14,075 bases of DNA from Nitrososphaeraceae archaeon (GCA_025449515.1 JANWJI010000067.1:1-14075), one strand, 5' to 3'. Positions 1 to 8,041 are shown, counted from the stretch's first letter. Made by a program: numbers and translations. Notes: a model not told the origin generated them from the letters alone.

Positions 1-336
1 CATGATATGAAGGCAGCTATGCACACGCTGGATAACATCGCAGTTAAAAGACCATTCTCCAAGAGTTATAGAAAGAAACAGAATCTTTATCTGGATAAAG
101 GGTATGACTTTCAGGAGATTGAGGATGGTGTTATCAAGAAAGGATATCTACCACATATTCGACATAGAGTATGTGATGAATGTGGTCAGCAATTAAAAGA
201 CGATTCCGATCTTGCGGTTCATTTAAATAAGTACCATAGAAAATCATTTTGTGCTATATGCAAGAAAGAATTTGACAACCCAGAAGCTCTACAAGCCCAT
301 GTAAAAAACGTTCATGGATTACACCATAATATCTGA
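1..336 (+). pseudogene. IS5-like transposase fragment fused to two C2H2 zinc fingers (5'-truncated by window)
   Basis: The frame is open to the left edge, so the true start lies outside the window; the first ATG is at 7. Numbered from that Met, residues 1-54 resemble the middle of an IS5-family DDE transposase: a linker of the type 'LDNIAVKRP' followed by 'LYLDKGYD', whose D30 matches the second catalytic Asp, then 'GYLPHIRHR'. The usual continuation with the catalytic Glu and the 'ERT' segment is absent. Instead two classical C2H2 fingers follow: C56/C59/H72/H77 and C82/C85/H98/H103, both with C-x2-C-x12-H-x4-H spacing. The finger half would bind DNA, RNA or protein; the transposase half cannot be catalytic. 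It may be a dead insertion-sequence scar joined to a zinc-finger gene, or a domesticated fusion. The frame across the joint is clean, so expression is possible. Confidence 0.7.
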
Positions 337-353
337 GCCTTTTAATATCTAAG

Positions 354-363
354 ATTATAATTA
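354..363 (+). promoter_or_regulatory. Possible TATA box for the glycosidase gene
   Basis: An AT-rich TTATAATT core lies centred about 33 bases before the ATG at 392, which would give a 5' leader of only a few bases. It is placed by spacing and composition alone. Confidence 0.3.
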
Positions 364-391
364 GCACCTGTATATTTGATTAAGATGGCAT

Positions 392-1839
392 ATGAAAGTA
401 GATCAGATATTTGAAAATGCAAGAAATGTTTTACAAGGCAATTGGAATGGAAGTTTCACAATTCCTTCACCTACGCTTTATCCACATCAATCGAGTTGGG
501 ACTCGGCCTTTATACCAATAGGAAATTCGTATTCCCGCACCGAAAAGGCCATCAAAGAATTAGAATTTTTATTTGATGCACAATGGACTAATGGAATGGT
601 ACCTCATATCGTATTTAATGAAAAAGAAAAAACGTATTTTCCCGCTGCAGACTTTTACGAAATAACTAGATCGCCATACGCCCCAAATCATATAGGCACA
701 TCTGGTATGACACAGCCTCCTATGCATGCCATAGCTTGTTACTATATATATGCCAACGATACTGATAATCAGAAAACAAAATCTAGAGAATTTTTGAAAA
801 AAATTTATCCCAAGTTAAAACTTTTTCACAAATATCTGATGACTGATAGAGATCCAGAGAAATCAGGTTTGGTCACTATTCTACATCCATGGGAATCTGG
901 CCTTGATGATTCCCCAGTATGGGATCATGCACTATCACAAATAAAGATAGAACACGTTTTAAAGTTTCAAAGATTAGATGTTATTGCAGTCGGCGGTGCA
1001 AAGAACACAATTCCTACCGATGATATGTATAACAAATTCAAATACATGATAGAATTAATGAAACAATATAATTATGACGAAAAAATGATGTATGAAAATT
1101 TTCCGTTCAAAATAAAGGCCATAATTTTTAGTAGCATCCTATATGTAGCAAATAAATATCTGATAAAATTGCCAAGATAATAGAAGAGACAGATACACAA
1201 GAGATAAAAGATTGGATATCACGGTGCGAAAAGAATTTCTACAAGTATTTTTATCCGACAGAACTAGAATTAGACGAAAATGAATATGGACTATTCTACA
1301 ATTTTGATATAATAAGCAAAGACTGGATAAGAAAGAAAACAATATCATCACTAATTCCAATCTATACTGGGTTAATACCTAAAGAACAACTTCCTTCACT
1401 TCTAAAATGGATAGCACGCTGGAGCAGGGCAGCTGGTAAATGTCATACCGACGCGCTGCCTAGTGTGAATGTGGAAGAACCATACTTTAAGGAATTCACA
1501 TATTGGAGAGGGCCAGTTTGGGTAAATACAAACTTGATGATATATTTGGGTCTTTTAAAGTACGGCCAAACAGACGCTGCCGGACGGATAAAACAGGGGA
1601 TCCTTGAACTGGTAATTAATCACGGATTTAGAGAATATTATGATGCATACACAGGACAGGGATTGGGTGGAAAATCATTCTCATGGACTGCTGCTTTAGT
1701 TATGGATCTGATAAAGAACACTGGAATTGGGAATTCCCCCTACATAATAGGCACAAGTCGTCGGCACGTGTATTTTCCTAACCGCTGTTCCAAAACAAAT
1801 CGAACAACTGTTAAATATAGGAACATCGTCAATTTTTAA
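392..1839 (+). pseudogene. GH63 / mannosylglycerate-hydrolase-like glycosidase, broken by a frameshift near 1156-1165
   Basis: The gene is read in two frames: 392-1180 (262 aa, ending in a stop) and a continuation open from 1156 to 1839. Restoring one base near 1156-1165 gives one protein of about 482 aa, close to the size of bacterial and archaeal mannosylglycerate/glucosylglycerate hydrolases (GH63-like alpha/alpha barrel). Landmarks include 'WDSAF' near residue 36, a 'TQPPMHA' segment, and 'HPWESGLDDSPVWD' at 165-178, where D172 matches the family's catalytic acid. In the second half are 'YWRGPVW' and 'EYYDAYTG', whose Glu codon at 1633 matches the catalytic base, then 'FSWTAAL'. Such enzymes release glycerate and sugar from compatible solutes. 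Both catalytic residues survive, so the lesion is recent or a sequencing error. The exact substrate cannot be told from sequence. Confidence 0.8.
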
Positions 1840-2023
1840 TCGGTTGCGAGAGTCACTTCCATGAAAAATTTTCCTTCAGGCGACTGGGTATGCCAGACAT
1901 TTCATAGTTCTATTTATTTTCAATCCACGTGATCTCGATATACTTTATGTTAATCTTTTCCTAATGACAGGTGTCGAAAATTGGACTCCCCAGTTTCTTT
2001 CTCATTCTCCTATGAGTTAACGT

Positions 2024-2503
2024 TCAAGATATCCCTGTTCTTGTGGCTTTAGATGACCAGAATGTACCACCTGATTCTTTCCATTCTAGATAGTCCTTTA
2101 GAATATTTTTATGATCAAATGCAAATTTTTCATCAGGTATCACCTCTAAATCCATCCATTGTAGTTCCAAGGCATCATCGGCAGCAGCAGCTTCAACTCT
2201 CCCATTTCTAACAGTCGGAATTTTTCCTATAAATACGGTGGACATATTGTGCCCTCTGGGATCTCTTTTAGGATCCGAGTATACGCCAAGTATATCAATA
2301 AGTTCAATATTCAACGAAGTTTCTTCTTTCACCTCACGTTTTGCCGCATCTTCTACTGTTTCTCCTTCATTTACAAAGCCTCCTGGGATTGCCATATATC
2401 CTCTAAATGGTTCATTCTTTCTTTTAACCAATAAAATGCGAGAATTCATTTGTATGATAATATCTACAGTAGGAATTGGGTTCTTGTATCCCCCTTTCTT
2501 CAT
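2024..2503 (-). CDS. NUDIX hydrolase
   Basis: A 159-aa protein from the ATG at 2503; a GTG at 2512 would add three residues. It carries a NUDIX box at about residues 42-64: G42-x5-E48-x7-R56-E57-V-x-E60-E61, with Ser in place of the usual last Gly. The Glu pair binds Mg2+ for hydrolysis of a nucleoside diphosphate linked to another group. The segment 'YSDPKRDPRGH' after the box is common in the ADP-ribose pyrophosphatase/general NUDIX group, so ADP-ribose or an oxidised or related nucleotide is a reasonable but unproven substrate. It is cytoplasmic, with no signal peptide. It stands alone, with its own leaderless-type promoter at 2528-2535. The ATG is preferred because that TATA box sits about 28 bases ahead of it. 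Confidence 0.9.
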   Translation of the reverse strand: MKKGGYKNPIPTVDIIIQMNSRILLVKRKNEPFRGYMAIPGGFVNEGETVEDAAKREVKEETSLNIELIDILGVYSDPKRDPRGHNMSTVFIGKIPTVRNGRVEAAAADDALELQWMDLEVIPDEKFAFDHKNILKDYLEWKESGGTFWSSKATRTGIS

Positions 2504-2527
2504 AACTATCACAATATATAGGACTAG

Positions 2528-2535
2528 TTAAATAA
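2528..2535 (-). promoter_or_regulatory. TATA box of the NUDIX gene (leaderless spacing)
   Basis: On the minus strand this reads TTATTTAA and is centred about 28 bases before the ATG at 2503. In archaea that puts the transcription start at or next to the start codon. No ribosome-binding site lies between. Confidence 0.45.
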
Positions 2536-2540
2536 GATAA

Positions 2541-3232
2541 CTATATCCACTAGTTGGTCAATGAGTAATTTGTCTGAAATTAATGTTTTTGTATAACCCA
2601 TTTAATCGATATTTGCAAGACATTTCCCAAGTAGCAACTGGTATCTACGACTAGTAATATCTAATAACATCTGGTATGCCTCTAATGTGTCAAAAATCTA
2701 TCATAAAACAACCTGAGGATTGCAATTCAGTTATCCTTTATACATTGTGCAGATATTAGTCATATTCGGGCGAGTCTATATCTTATATCATATTATATTA
2801 TAAGGTTATTAAATATCCTCATTTGCATATTGTGGTATGGATTTCCGAGATCGACCCCATGCTTTTCAGTCTAGGTGGATTCCAATCCAAAAAATCGAAA
2901 ATAGTCAAGATATTGAAAAGGATCGACTAACAACTTGATAACAAATAGTTAATGTATGTGGACATGAAAGAATTTCGAATCTATCGATTCCAAGAAAATG
3001 GTGTAATCTGTAAAGCGGTTTACTACTATTACAATTGAGTAAACTATTCTTTTTAAAGGAAATTCATTGATGATTCTACAATGCCCATTAGTGGCCACGA
3101 GTTTAGTTAACATGGAATATCATAATATCAGCTTGCTACTATTTCATATGGACAATATGAGCACACACCTAGATTAGTCAGACCAAATGTAGCAAGTCAA
3201 TCTAAAGTAGTGGTTCTATTCCTCTGCAATGA
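2541..3232. other. 692-base region without a confident gene
   Basis: The stretch is AT-rich with stops in all frames. It holds a 33-codon ORF at 2837-2938 (listed separately) and a 28-codon ORF from 2953 that begins MYVDMKEFR and looks unconvincing. No tRNA, long inverted repeat or IS end was recognised. It separates two unrelated minus-strand genes. Confidence 0.5.
2837..2938 (+). CDS. Possible 33-aa small protein
   Basis: ATG at 2837, TGA at 2936. The peptide is hydrophilic (starts MDFRDRPHAF, ends DIEKDRLTT), with no cysteines and no membrane segment. Support is indirect: a TATA-like TTAAATAT at 2809-2816 is centred about 25 bases before the ATG, like the leaderless promoters of the clear genes here. 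No family is recognised, and a chance ORF is at least as likely. Confidence 0.2.
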   Translation: MDFRDRPHAFQSRWIPIQKIENSQDIEKDRLTT

Positions 3233-3418
3233 CTACATGTCTGTACCTAAAACTCCCGCGTTTCCCCAGTTTTCCTTTGAAACTTCGTAAATCAAAATTC
3301 TTACCTTTTCCTCTTGGGTTTTCATGATCCTTGCTGTTTCCTTTGTCAATACCTCAACAAGTTCTCGCTTTTGTTGTACCGATCTGCCTCGGCTCATCGT
3401 TATTTGTATAACAGGCAT
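3233..3418 (-). CDS. 4-oxalocrotonate tautomerase family protein
   Basis: A 61-aa protein, the standard size of the 4-OT family. After removal of the initiator Met the catalytic residues fall at the canonical places: Pro1 as general base, Arg11 in the 'GRS' motif and Arg39 in 'KVRILIYEV', with Trp50 where the archetype has Phe50. These small beta-alpha-beta subunits assemble into hexamers and interconvert enol and keto forms of dicarboxylic or related acids. The physiological substrate cannot be inferred, as no aromatic meta-cleavage genes are nearby. The gene is transcribed alone from a leaderless-type promoter at 3443-3450, back to back with the integrase-fragment promoter. Confidence 0.92.
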   Translation of the reverse strand: MPVIQITMSRGRSVQQKRELVEVLTKETARIMKTQEEKVRILIYEVSKENWGNAGVLGTDM

Positions 3419-3442
3419 AATTTCTTAACTGAGCTTCTGTCT

Positions 3443-3450
3443 TATTTATT
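3443..3450 (-). promoter_or_regulatory. TATA box of the tautomerase gene
   Basis: Reads AATAAATA on the minus strand and is centred about 28 bases before the ATG at 3418. No ribosome-binding site lies in between, which fits a leaderless transcript. Confidence 0.5.
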
Positions 3451-3477
3451 GTCTTGTAACGTAGCATAGAATACCAA

Positions 3478-3485
3478 CTTATAAG
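3478..3485 (+). promoter_or_regulatory. TATA box deciding the TTG start of the integrase fragment
   Basis: CTTATAAG is centred about 28 bases before the TTG at 3510, directly after an in-frame TAA at 3507. The same spacing is seen at other genes in this window, which favours TTG 3510 over the downstream Met about 21 residues in. Confidence 0.45.
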
Positions 3486-3509
3486 GGAGATTGACATTAT
3501 TCTTCCTAA

Positions 3510-4121
3510 TTGAGAAAGCCTGTTCACATCGCCACTACAGTAACAGAAGAAAAAGAAAAAGTTGAAAGAATGGTCAATAATGCGAAACGTCTGTATCCAT
3601 CTTCTCCTGATCTTTTAGATAGAAAGATAGAATTTGTTACTGCAGATCTACATGGTCAACATAGGCTATATAATCACCTTCATAGAATACCAATAGAAAA
3701 TGCATTGCTAATATCTGACTATATCATTGCGATGAACACAGAGATTAATCCATCGGACAATTACAGAGGTGATAGTATCGGGATTTTATATACATTTTCA
3801 AAGTATCACGAGAATAAATCCTTCAAGACTATAACAAGAGAGGACATAATTTCATTCCTTGACAGTTATCGCAGACCTGAGGCTACAGATCCTCTTCACA
3901 AATGGATAGGGACTTACAATCTGTTTAGAATATATTTACTGCGATTTTTCAAATGGCTATACTATCCAGATATAAATGCAAATGAGAGACCAAAACCAGA
4001 TGTGATTGGTAATATTCCTCAATTGAAAAGAAAAGAATTATCAATCTACAAGCCTACTGATTTGTGGACTGCAGATGATGATTTGCTTTTTCTAAAGGGT
4101 CGGAAGTTATCGGCCTATTAG
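3510..4121 (+). pseudogene. Tyrosine-recombinase (integrase) N-terminal arm, catalytic domain missing
   Basis: A 203-aa product from a TTG start. Residues about 60-155 form the helical SAM-like core-binding domain of archaeal phage-type integrases: 'ENALLISDYIIAMN', 'TITREDIISFLDSYR', 'NLFRIYLLRFFKWLYY'. A linker with 'RPKPDVIGNIPQLKRKE' and 'LWTADDDLLFLK' normally leads into the catalytic domain. Here the similarity stops after 'LFLK', followed by a short unrelated tail and a stop. None of the catalytic R, H-x-x-R or Tyr motifs is found in any frame before 4256. It could bind DNA at most. It may mark an old integration event, a deletion junction, or the N-terminal half of an integrase split by integration. 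No tRNA attachment site was found next to it. Confidence 0.75.
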
Positions 4122-4256
4122 TTTAGATAACCTGAAGATAGAAAAACGAAATCTATACGATGTTATTACTAATGCGCATATAAATTAGATTTTACTTTTC
4201 TATGTAAATGTTACCTATAAGTTTGTAGGATTATCCCATAGTCTCGGAAAATATTC

Positions 4257-4514
4257 CTACGCTATGTTTATCCCATCATAATATCTAAGGTTTATTTCTC
4301 CAGTGATAATGCTATTCAATACAATTAATACTGATGCAATTTTTTCTGCCAAATCTACCGCACCTTTTTGTAATACCCTGTTGTATTCCTCTTCTAACAA
4401 AGGCTTTAATTCCATTGCCTTCTGGGCATCAAAATCCTGTCTTTTTTCAAATAAATCAAGGAGATATAGCATTTTTTCGCGATCGAGGTTAATACGAATA
4501 GTATTATCACTCAC
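4257..4514 (-). CDS. Small helical protein, second gene of a two-gene operon
   Basis: An 85-aa protein with a GTG start at 4514. No family is recognised. The sequence is Glu/Lys/Leu-rich and predicted mostly helical ('DREKMLYLLDLFEKRQDF', 'LLEEEYNRVLQKGAVDLAEKIASVLIVLN'), with no Cys and no signal peptide, so it is probably soluble. Its GTG overlaps the TGA of the upstream membrane gene by four bases (GTGA), which indicates translational coupling and a shared role. It could be the soluble partner of that membrane protein. The pair is divergent from the KAP NTPase gene. A function cannot be assigned. Confidence 0.65.
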   Translation of the reverse strand: MSDNTIRINLDREKMLYLLDLFEKRQDFDAQKAMELKPLLEEEYNRVLQKGAVDLAEKIASVLIVLNSIITGEINLRYYDGINIA

Positions 4515-4819
4515 TGACTCCCACCTTTCTCTTTTGTTTCTTTTAAGGCTTTATTCACTGCTTCCTTTACATCAGAAATATTAGACATACCTGTCGGAAT
4601 AATTACTTTCTCAATGTCTCTTAGCCTATCCGATCTATCCTTTAAGCCTTCCTGTAGATGTTTAATTCTCTCCTCAAAAACTGCTATCTTTTTGTCAATC
4701 TTTGAAATGCGGTTGTTTATGAATCCCATGATACTCAATGCGGCGCCTACTATAGTAACAATGAGAATTATAAATTGATAAAGAGCGAATGTAATGGCAG
4801 TTTCAGAAGACATTAGCAT
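4511..4819 (-). CDS. Single-TM protein with cytoplasmic coiled coil, first gene of a two-gene operon
   Basis: A 102-aa protein from the ATG at 4819; a second ATG at 4813 would remove two residues. Residues about 8-33 are one hydrophobic helix ('FALYQFIILIVTIVGAAL'), followed by about 40 charged residues with coiled-coil character ('ISKIDKKIAVFEERIKHL...LKDRSDRLRDIEKV') and a Lys-rich tail. The likely topology is membrane anchor with the coiled coil inside. Holin-like and anchor proteins share this shape, but no family is recognised. A TATA-like GTATATAA at 4829-4836 is centred only 14-20 bases upstream, closer than usual, so promoter and start are uncertain. It lies divergent to, and about 260 bases from, the current KAP start. 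Confidence 0.7.
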   Translation of the reverse strand: MLMSSETAITFALYQFIILIVTIVGAALSIMGFINNRISKIDKKIAVFEERIKHLQEGLKDRSDRLRDIEKVIIPTGMSNISDVKEAVNKALKETKEKGGSQ

Positions 4820-4953
4820 GAATCCTTAGTATATAATTCCGGTATTACATTGTGTGAATCATGTATATGTTTGTTCATCTCTGATTTACTCGCCTTAAGA
4901 GTGTCCATCAAATGAGAATTTGGGCCATCAGTAACATTAAAATCAATTAATTC

Positions 4954-5136
4954 ATGATCAAACATTTATCACGATTCAGTTTATTTAAAATACTTAAATT
5001 TGGGATATTTATAACCTTTTTAAGGAAATATATTAAAGGAGTCCCCGTTAATATTGAATATAAAGTATCCATAAGTTATTATGAAGAAGAAGGGAAAATT
5101 TGGGATATTTATAACCTTTTTAAGGAAATATATTAA
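4954..5136 (+). pseudogene. Orphaned original N-terminus of the KAP NTPase
   Basis: This 60-aa frame starts MIKHLSRFSLFKIL and then encodes the same peptide ('KFGIFITFLRKYIKGVP') that opens the KAP protein, because it runs through the first copy of a 67-bp repeat. After the repeat it continues in the wrong frame and stops at 5136. Removing one 100-base repeat period joins this start in frame to the KAP gene, giving a 759-aa protein (2380 - 100 = 2280 bases, 760 codons including stop). It therefore looks like the ancestral start region, disconnected by the duplication. The present short peptide is probably not functional. Confidence 0.5.
4996..5062 (+). repeat. 67-bp direct repeat, copy 1
   Basis: Bases 4996-5062 are identical to 5096-5162, exactly 100 bases apart. 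The bases flanking each side differ (4995 vs 5095, 5063 vs 5163). It lies inside the former 5' coding end of the KAP gene. Confidence 0.95.
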
Positions 5137-7333
5137 AGGAGTCCCCGTTAATATTGAATATAGATATCCTGAGATTATAAACATTAAGACTACGAAAATC
5201 CTTACGGATGAAGTAAATTTCAACCCAGTTAGTCCAGACAACAAGTTTGACTTTGAAGAATATAGTAATGCTGTAGTTAGCATAATTCATGGTTCAGAAC
5301 CTCAATTCTCAGTTGGAATCTATGGAGAATGGGGGTCAGGAAAAACGACTTTAATGGAAATGATACGAAGAAAACTTACACCAGAAAAGTTTCGATGGGA
5401 AGATATACCAAATGATCAATCTAAATGTGATTTACTTAGACAATATCTAAAAGCCAATTTTAAAATTGATTGGATAGATAAACAAACATTTAACAAGTCA
5501 GATAATACCAAGATGATCTATCTAAGTGATACCCATAATACCCATAATCAAAAGCAGTTGTCAATTGATCTAAATCCACAGACGACGAATGCAACACTGA
5601 AGATAGACTATAGGCCAGTTTATGAATTTTTGGTGAGGAAAACCAATAGTGGCTTGGCAATATGCGAAAATAATATTCTCACAGTTTGGTTTAATGCATG
5701 GAGATATGAAAATGAAAAAGAATTTGCATTGATCCCTCTTATGAAGACAATTGCCTATGCAATTGGAGATCATCCTATATACAAAGATATAAAGCCATTA
5801 ATTCTTAGGGCACTTGCCATTCTTGGAAAAGATGCCCTTCGTTTCTACGCATTGAAGTATTTCATGACTGAAAAAGGTATTGAGGAGTTTGAAACAAATC
5901 TTAAGAATAAATTTGAAGATTCCGAAGAGTTCGATAGAGACGCCCTATATTTTGAAGGAATAAAAAAAATTGAACAGAAGATGCTCGAAATCCTAGATAA
6001 TAAGGATCACCGCAATTCTAGAATAGTCGTCTTCGTGGATGATCTTGATAGATGTTCTCCCGAAAAAACACTTGAGGTATTTGAATCAATTAAGGTTTTT
6101 CTTGACATTAAGGGATTTATTTTCATACTCGGTTTAAGCCGAGAAGCACTTGATAAGTTAATTGTCGCTAAATTTGAAAAGATGGGATTAAAAGATATTT
6201 CTGGAGAACAATATATTCGAAAGATAATCCAGATAGAGATACAGATTGGAAAGTGGAAAAATGACTCAATAGGTAATTTGATAAATAACATTTCTAAAGA
6301 ATTAGATGATCATTATCGGAATGTTGTCGGGAATAATAAACCATTAATTGAGCAAGTTGTAGAATCAAATCCCAGGCAGGCAAAACGCTTTATTAATAAT
6401 CTAATTATAGCACTTACCGCGAACCCTCATCTAGATTATAATACTTTCTTAGTTGTTGAGGCACTTCAGAAGAGATGGAAGTATTTTTATAACAACTTAT
6501 CAAACACAGCATTTCTAAAAGAGATCAAAAGCGGTATTGAAAAGAGTCGTGATGAGAGACTCCTTCGTATAAATGAATTGGAGGAAAGAAAGTCGAAATC
6601 AGAACTTTCTTATGATATTTCGAATAAACTTGATGATTTAAAATCCTGTTATCTTGATGAGGAGTTATGGACCTTTCTTAAAAAATTTGGAGGCCCTATT
6701 CTTTCAGAGATTTCGCCTTCTGAACAGGCAACAACAGAAACTGAGGTAATTGCCAGTAAGAAATTTGAAGGTTATCAACAGGCCAGCGAATCATCGAATA
6801 TTCCTATGCCTTCCACTGTGGCGGAAAAGATTTCAAGCGATGAGATGATATATGCAGAATCATATTACCCTCCAATTATTGAAGAGATGGATAAATACAG
6901 AAAAACAATTAAGTTTTTAGAGAGTTCCCCCATTACAGACCTTGACTCAAGTCAGTTATCTTCAAACGAAGTTGATTCTATAATTAATGAATCCTCGCTG
7001 TTAAATAAGAGGATTAGAGTATTTGCTACTCTCTATTCATATAAGAAAGAACCCAATCTCAGAGAAGGGCATGTTGGAGTCAGTAAGTTACATTCTGACC
7101 TTTTGATTACGAATGAACAGATGCGAGTAGCACTCGACGCTTTTAGAATATATAGGACAAACGATAAGTTTTTGTCAATATTCTCAAAAATCGAAGCCAT
7201 AGACTACCTAGTTATTAAGATATGGGCCAAATCTAAGTCTATTGCAGATGAATTTGGTTTCACACGATCATCTATTAATGTCCCATCAGTCGAACCTTCA
7301 TCTTCATCATCTTTATCCTCCCAGCCTGATTAG
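5081..7333 (+). CDS. KAP family P-loop NTPase
   Basis: A 750-aa protein from the ATG at 5081. Walker A is G82-EWGSGK-T89. 'WFNAWRYE' at 203-210 is a hallmark of KAP NTPases, Walker B is 'VVFVDDLDRC' at 316-325, and 'NPRQAKRFINN' at 430-440 is the conserved C-terminal element of the ATPase core. The core runs to about residue 455, followed by a helical C-terminal region and a Ser-rich tail ('SSSSSLSSQP'). KAP ATPases are STAND-related; some (for example F-plasmid PifA) exclude phages, others organise membrane complexes. The transmembrane helices often inserted in the ATPase core are not obvious here. The short basic-hydrophobic N-terminus ('GIFITFLRKYIKG') might touch the membrane. The 5' end is rearranged by a 67-bp duplication, so the start is uncertain. 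A defence role is inference from family and context. Confidence 0.88.
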   Translation: MKKKGKFGIFITFLRKYIKGVPVNIEYRYPEIINIKTTKILTDEVNFNPVSPDNKFDFEEYSNAVVSIIHGSEPQFSVGIYGEWGSGKTTLMEMIRRKLTPEKFRWEDIPNDQSKCDLLRQYLKANFKIDWIDKQTFNKSDNTKMIYLSDTHNTHNQKQLSIDLNPQTTNATLKIDYRPVYEFLVRKTNSGLAICENNILTVWFNAWRYENEKEFALIPLMKTIAYAIGDHPIYKDIKPLILRALAILGKDALRFYALKYFMTEKGIEEFETNLKNKFEDSEEFDRDALYFEGIKKIEQKMLEILDNKDHRNSRIVVFVDDLDRCSPEKTLEVFESIKVFLDIKGFIFILGLSREALDKLIVAKFEKMGLKDISGEQYIRKIIQIEIQIGKWKNDSIGNLINNISKELDDHYRNVVGNNKPLIEQVVESNPRQAKRFINNLIIALTANPHLDYNTFLVVEALQKRWKYFYNNLSNTAFLKEIKSGIEKSRDERLLRINELEERKSKSELSYDISNKLDDLKSCYLDEELWTFLKKFGGPILSEISPSEQATTETEVIASKKFEGYQQASESSNIPMPSTVAEKISSDEMIYAESYYPPIIEEMDKYRKTIKFLESSPITDLDSSQLSSNEVDSIINESSLLNKRIRVFATLYSYKKEPNLREGHVGVSKLHSDLLITNEQMRVALDAFRIYRTNDKFLSIFSKIEAIDYLVIKIWAKSKSIADEFGFTRSSINVPSVEPSSSSSLSSQPD
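5096..5162 (+). repeat. 67-bp direct repeat, copy 2 (codes the KAP N-terminus)
   Basis: Perfect copy of 4996-5062. The 100-base period is not a multiple of three, so the two copies encode the same peptide in different frames. The 33-base spacer 5063-5095 supplies the present ATG and resembles neither flank strongly. Confidence 0.95.
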
Positions 7334-7819
7334 ACGCTAATATTTTATATCTGTTATATCTATATTTCAAGTGAACGATAATTATTTCATTTCAGATTGC
7401 GAAATAGAAATATTTTTCACTACCTACCTACTTCTCCTATACTCTTCATTTAAACATTCCTTCAGTTGCAAGCATAGACATAATTAATAAAATTTAGAAT
7501 CATTTCAAATCTTCCTTTTCAGATGTTTATGTCCTTTTTTCAGGCAACATATTCATAATGTCTATATAAAATACATAACATTTTAAAATTTATTGGATCT
7601 ATTTCAATCACCCAATTAAGTTGACTTACTACTAATCCTTAGTATATCAAGTAAAAATCTATTTGGTATATGTTTGCTACTACGGAAATATATCGAATGA
7701 CTGTTTTGCGCACCGAATGTTATCTTAGATATTGAAGAGATAAAAGGACGCAAGTTAAAGAATATGTCAAGCACGTAAATGCAAGTAGGTCATTTATTTA
7801 GTGTGGAGAAATACAATAA
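7334..7819. other. 486-base AT-rich gap with no gene seen
   Basis: There are stops in all frames and no clear small ORF, tRNA or IS end. T-rich runs just after the KAP stop may end its transcript. Its right end carries the probable promoter of the HTH remnant (TTTATTTA near 7793-7800). Confidence 0.5.
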
Positions 7820-8014
7820 ATGAGCTCAAAAACACAAGTGGAATGGCGAAGAGCCAAAGTGTTGGAGATGATAAGTAAGGGTAATTCTCAAACTGAAATA
7901 GCACCATTTGGCAAAGACTCGCTTAATTGGAGGATAAAGTATGCCATAGAAGAGGTTAAGAGGGTTGGCACGAATATTCAGTTCCTTGACATAGAGGTCA
8001 GAGAGAAGTTATGA
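7820..8014 (+). pseudogene. Decayed HTH DNA-binding protein
   Basis: A 64-aa ORF. Its start 'RRAKVLEMISKGNSQTEIA' matches the first helices of a small HTH family typical of thaumarchaeal genomes (pattern RR-x-KV-x(10)-Q/N-x-EIA). After 'TEIA' the expected turn and recognition helix (of the type 'VxxSTISRDI') is replaced by 'PFGKDSLNWRIKYAIEEVKR', shortened and lacking the usual residues, although the last part still resembles the following helix. The C-terminal half of the family ('LAYYYKQC' region) is absent. It is best read as a truncated, probably non-functional regulator. It sits 27 bases before the primase gene on the same strand and may have been its regulator. The related ORF at 11274 keeps the intact motif. 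Confidence 0.5.
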
Positions 8015-8041
8015 TTAAATCCACTATGCCCTAGGTAAAAA

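Noticed and set aside
2238..2531. Plus-strand ORFs over the NUDIX gene
   Set aside because: They are antisense to a clear NUDIX box and have no motif or promoter of their own.
2965..2995. TTTCGAATC stretch resembling a tRNA T-arm
   Set aside because: No matching acceptor, D-arm or anticodon stem could be built around it.
4303..4584. Plus-strand 93-aa ORF across the two-gene operon
   Set aside because: It overlaps the coupled minus-strand pair, its sequence is a Ser/Leu-rich shadow, and the minus-strand proteins have coherent TM and coiled-coil design.
5020..5283. Minus-strand 87-aa hydrophobic ORF over the KAP 5' end
   Set aside because: It is antisense to the repeat and KAP coding region. 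Its hydrophobicity follows from AT-rich antisense sequence.
4821..7647. 14-base identical repeat AATCCTTAGTATAT at 4821 and 7634 flanking the KAP gene
   Set aside because: A 14-base match within 14 kb of AT-rich DNA is close to chance expectation, and no IS ends or target duplications accompany it.
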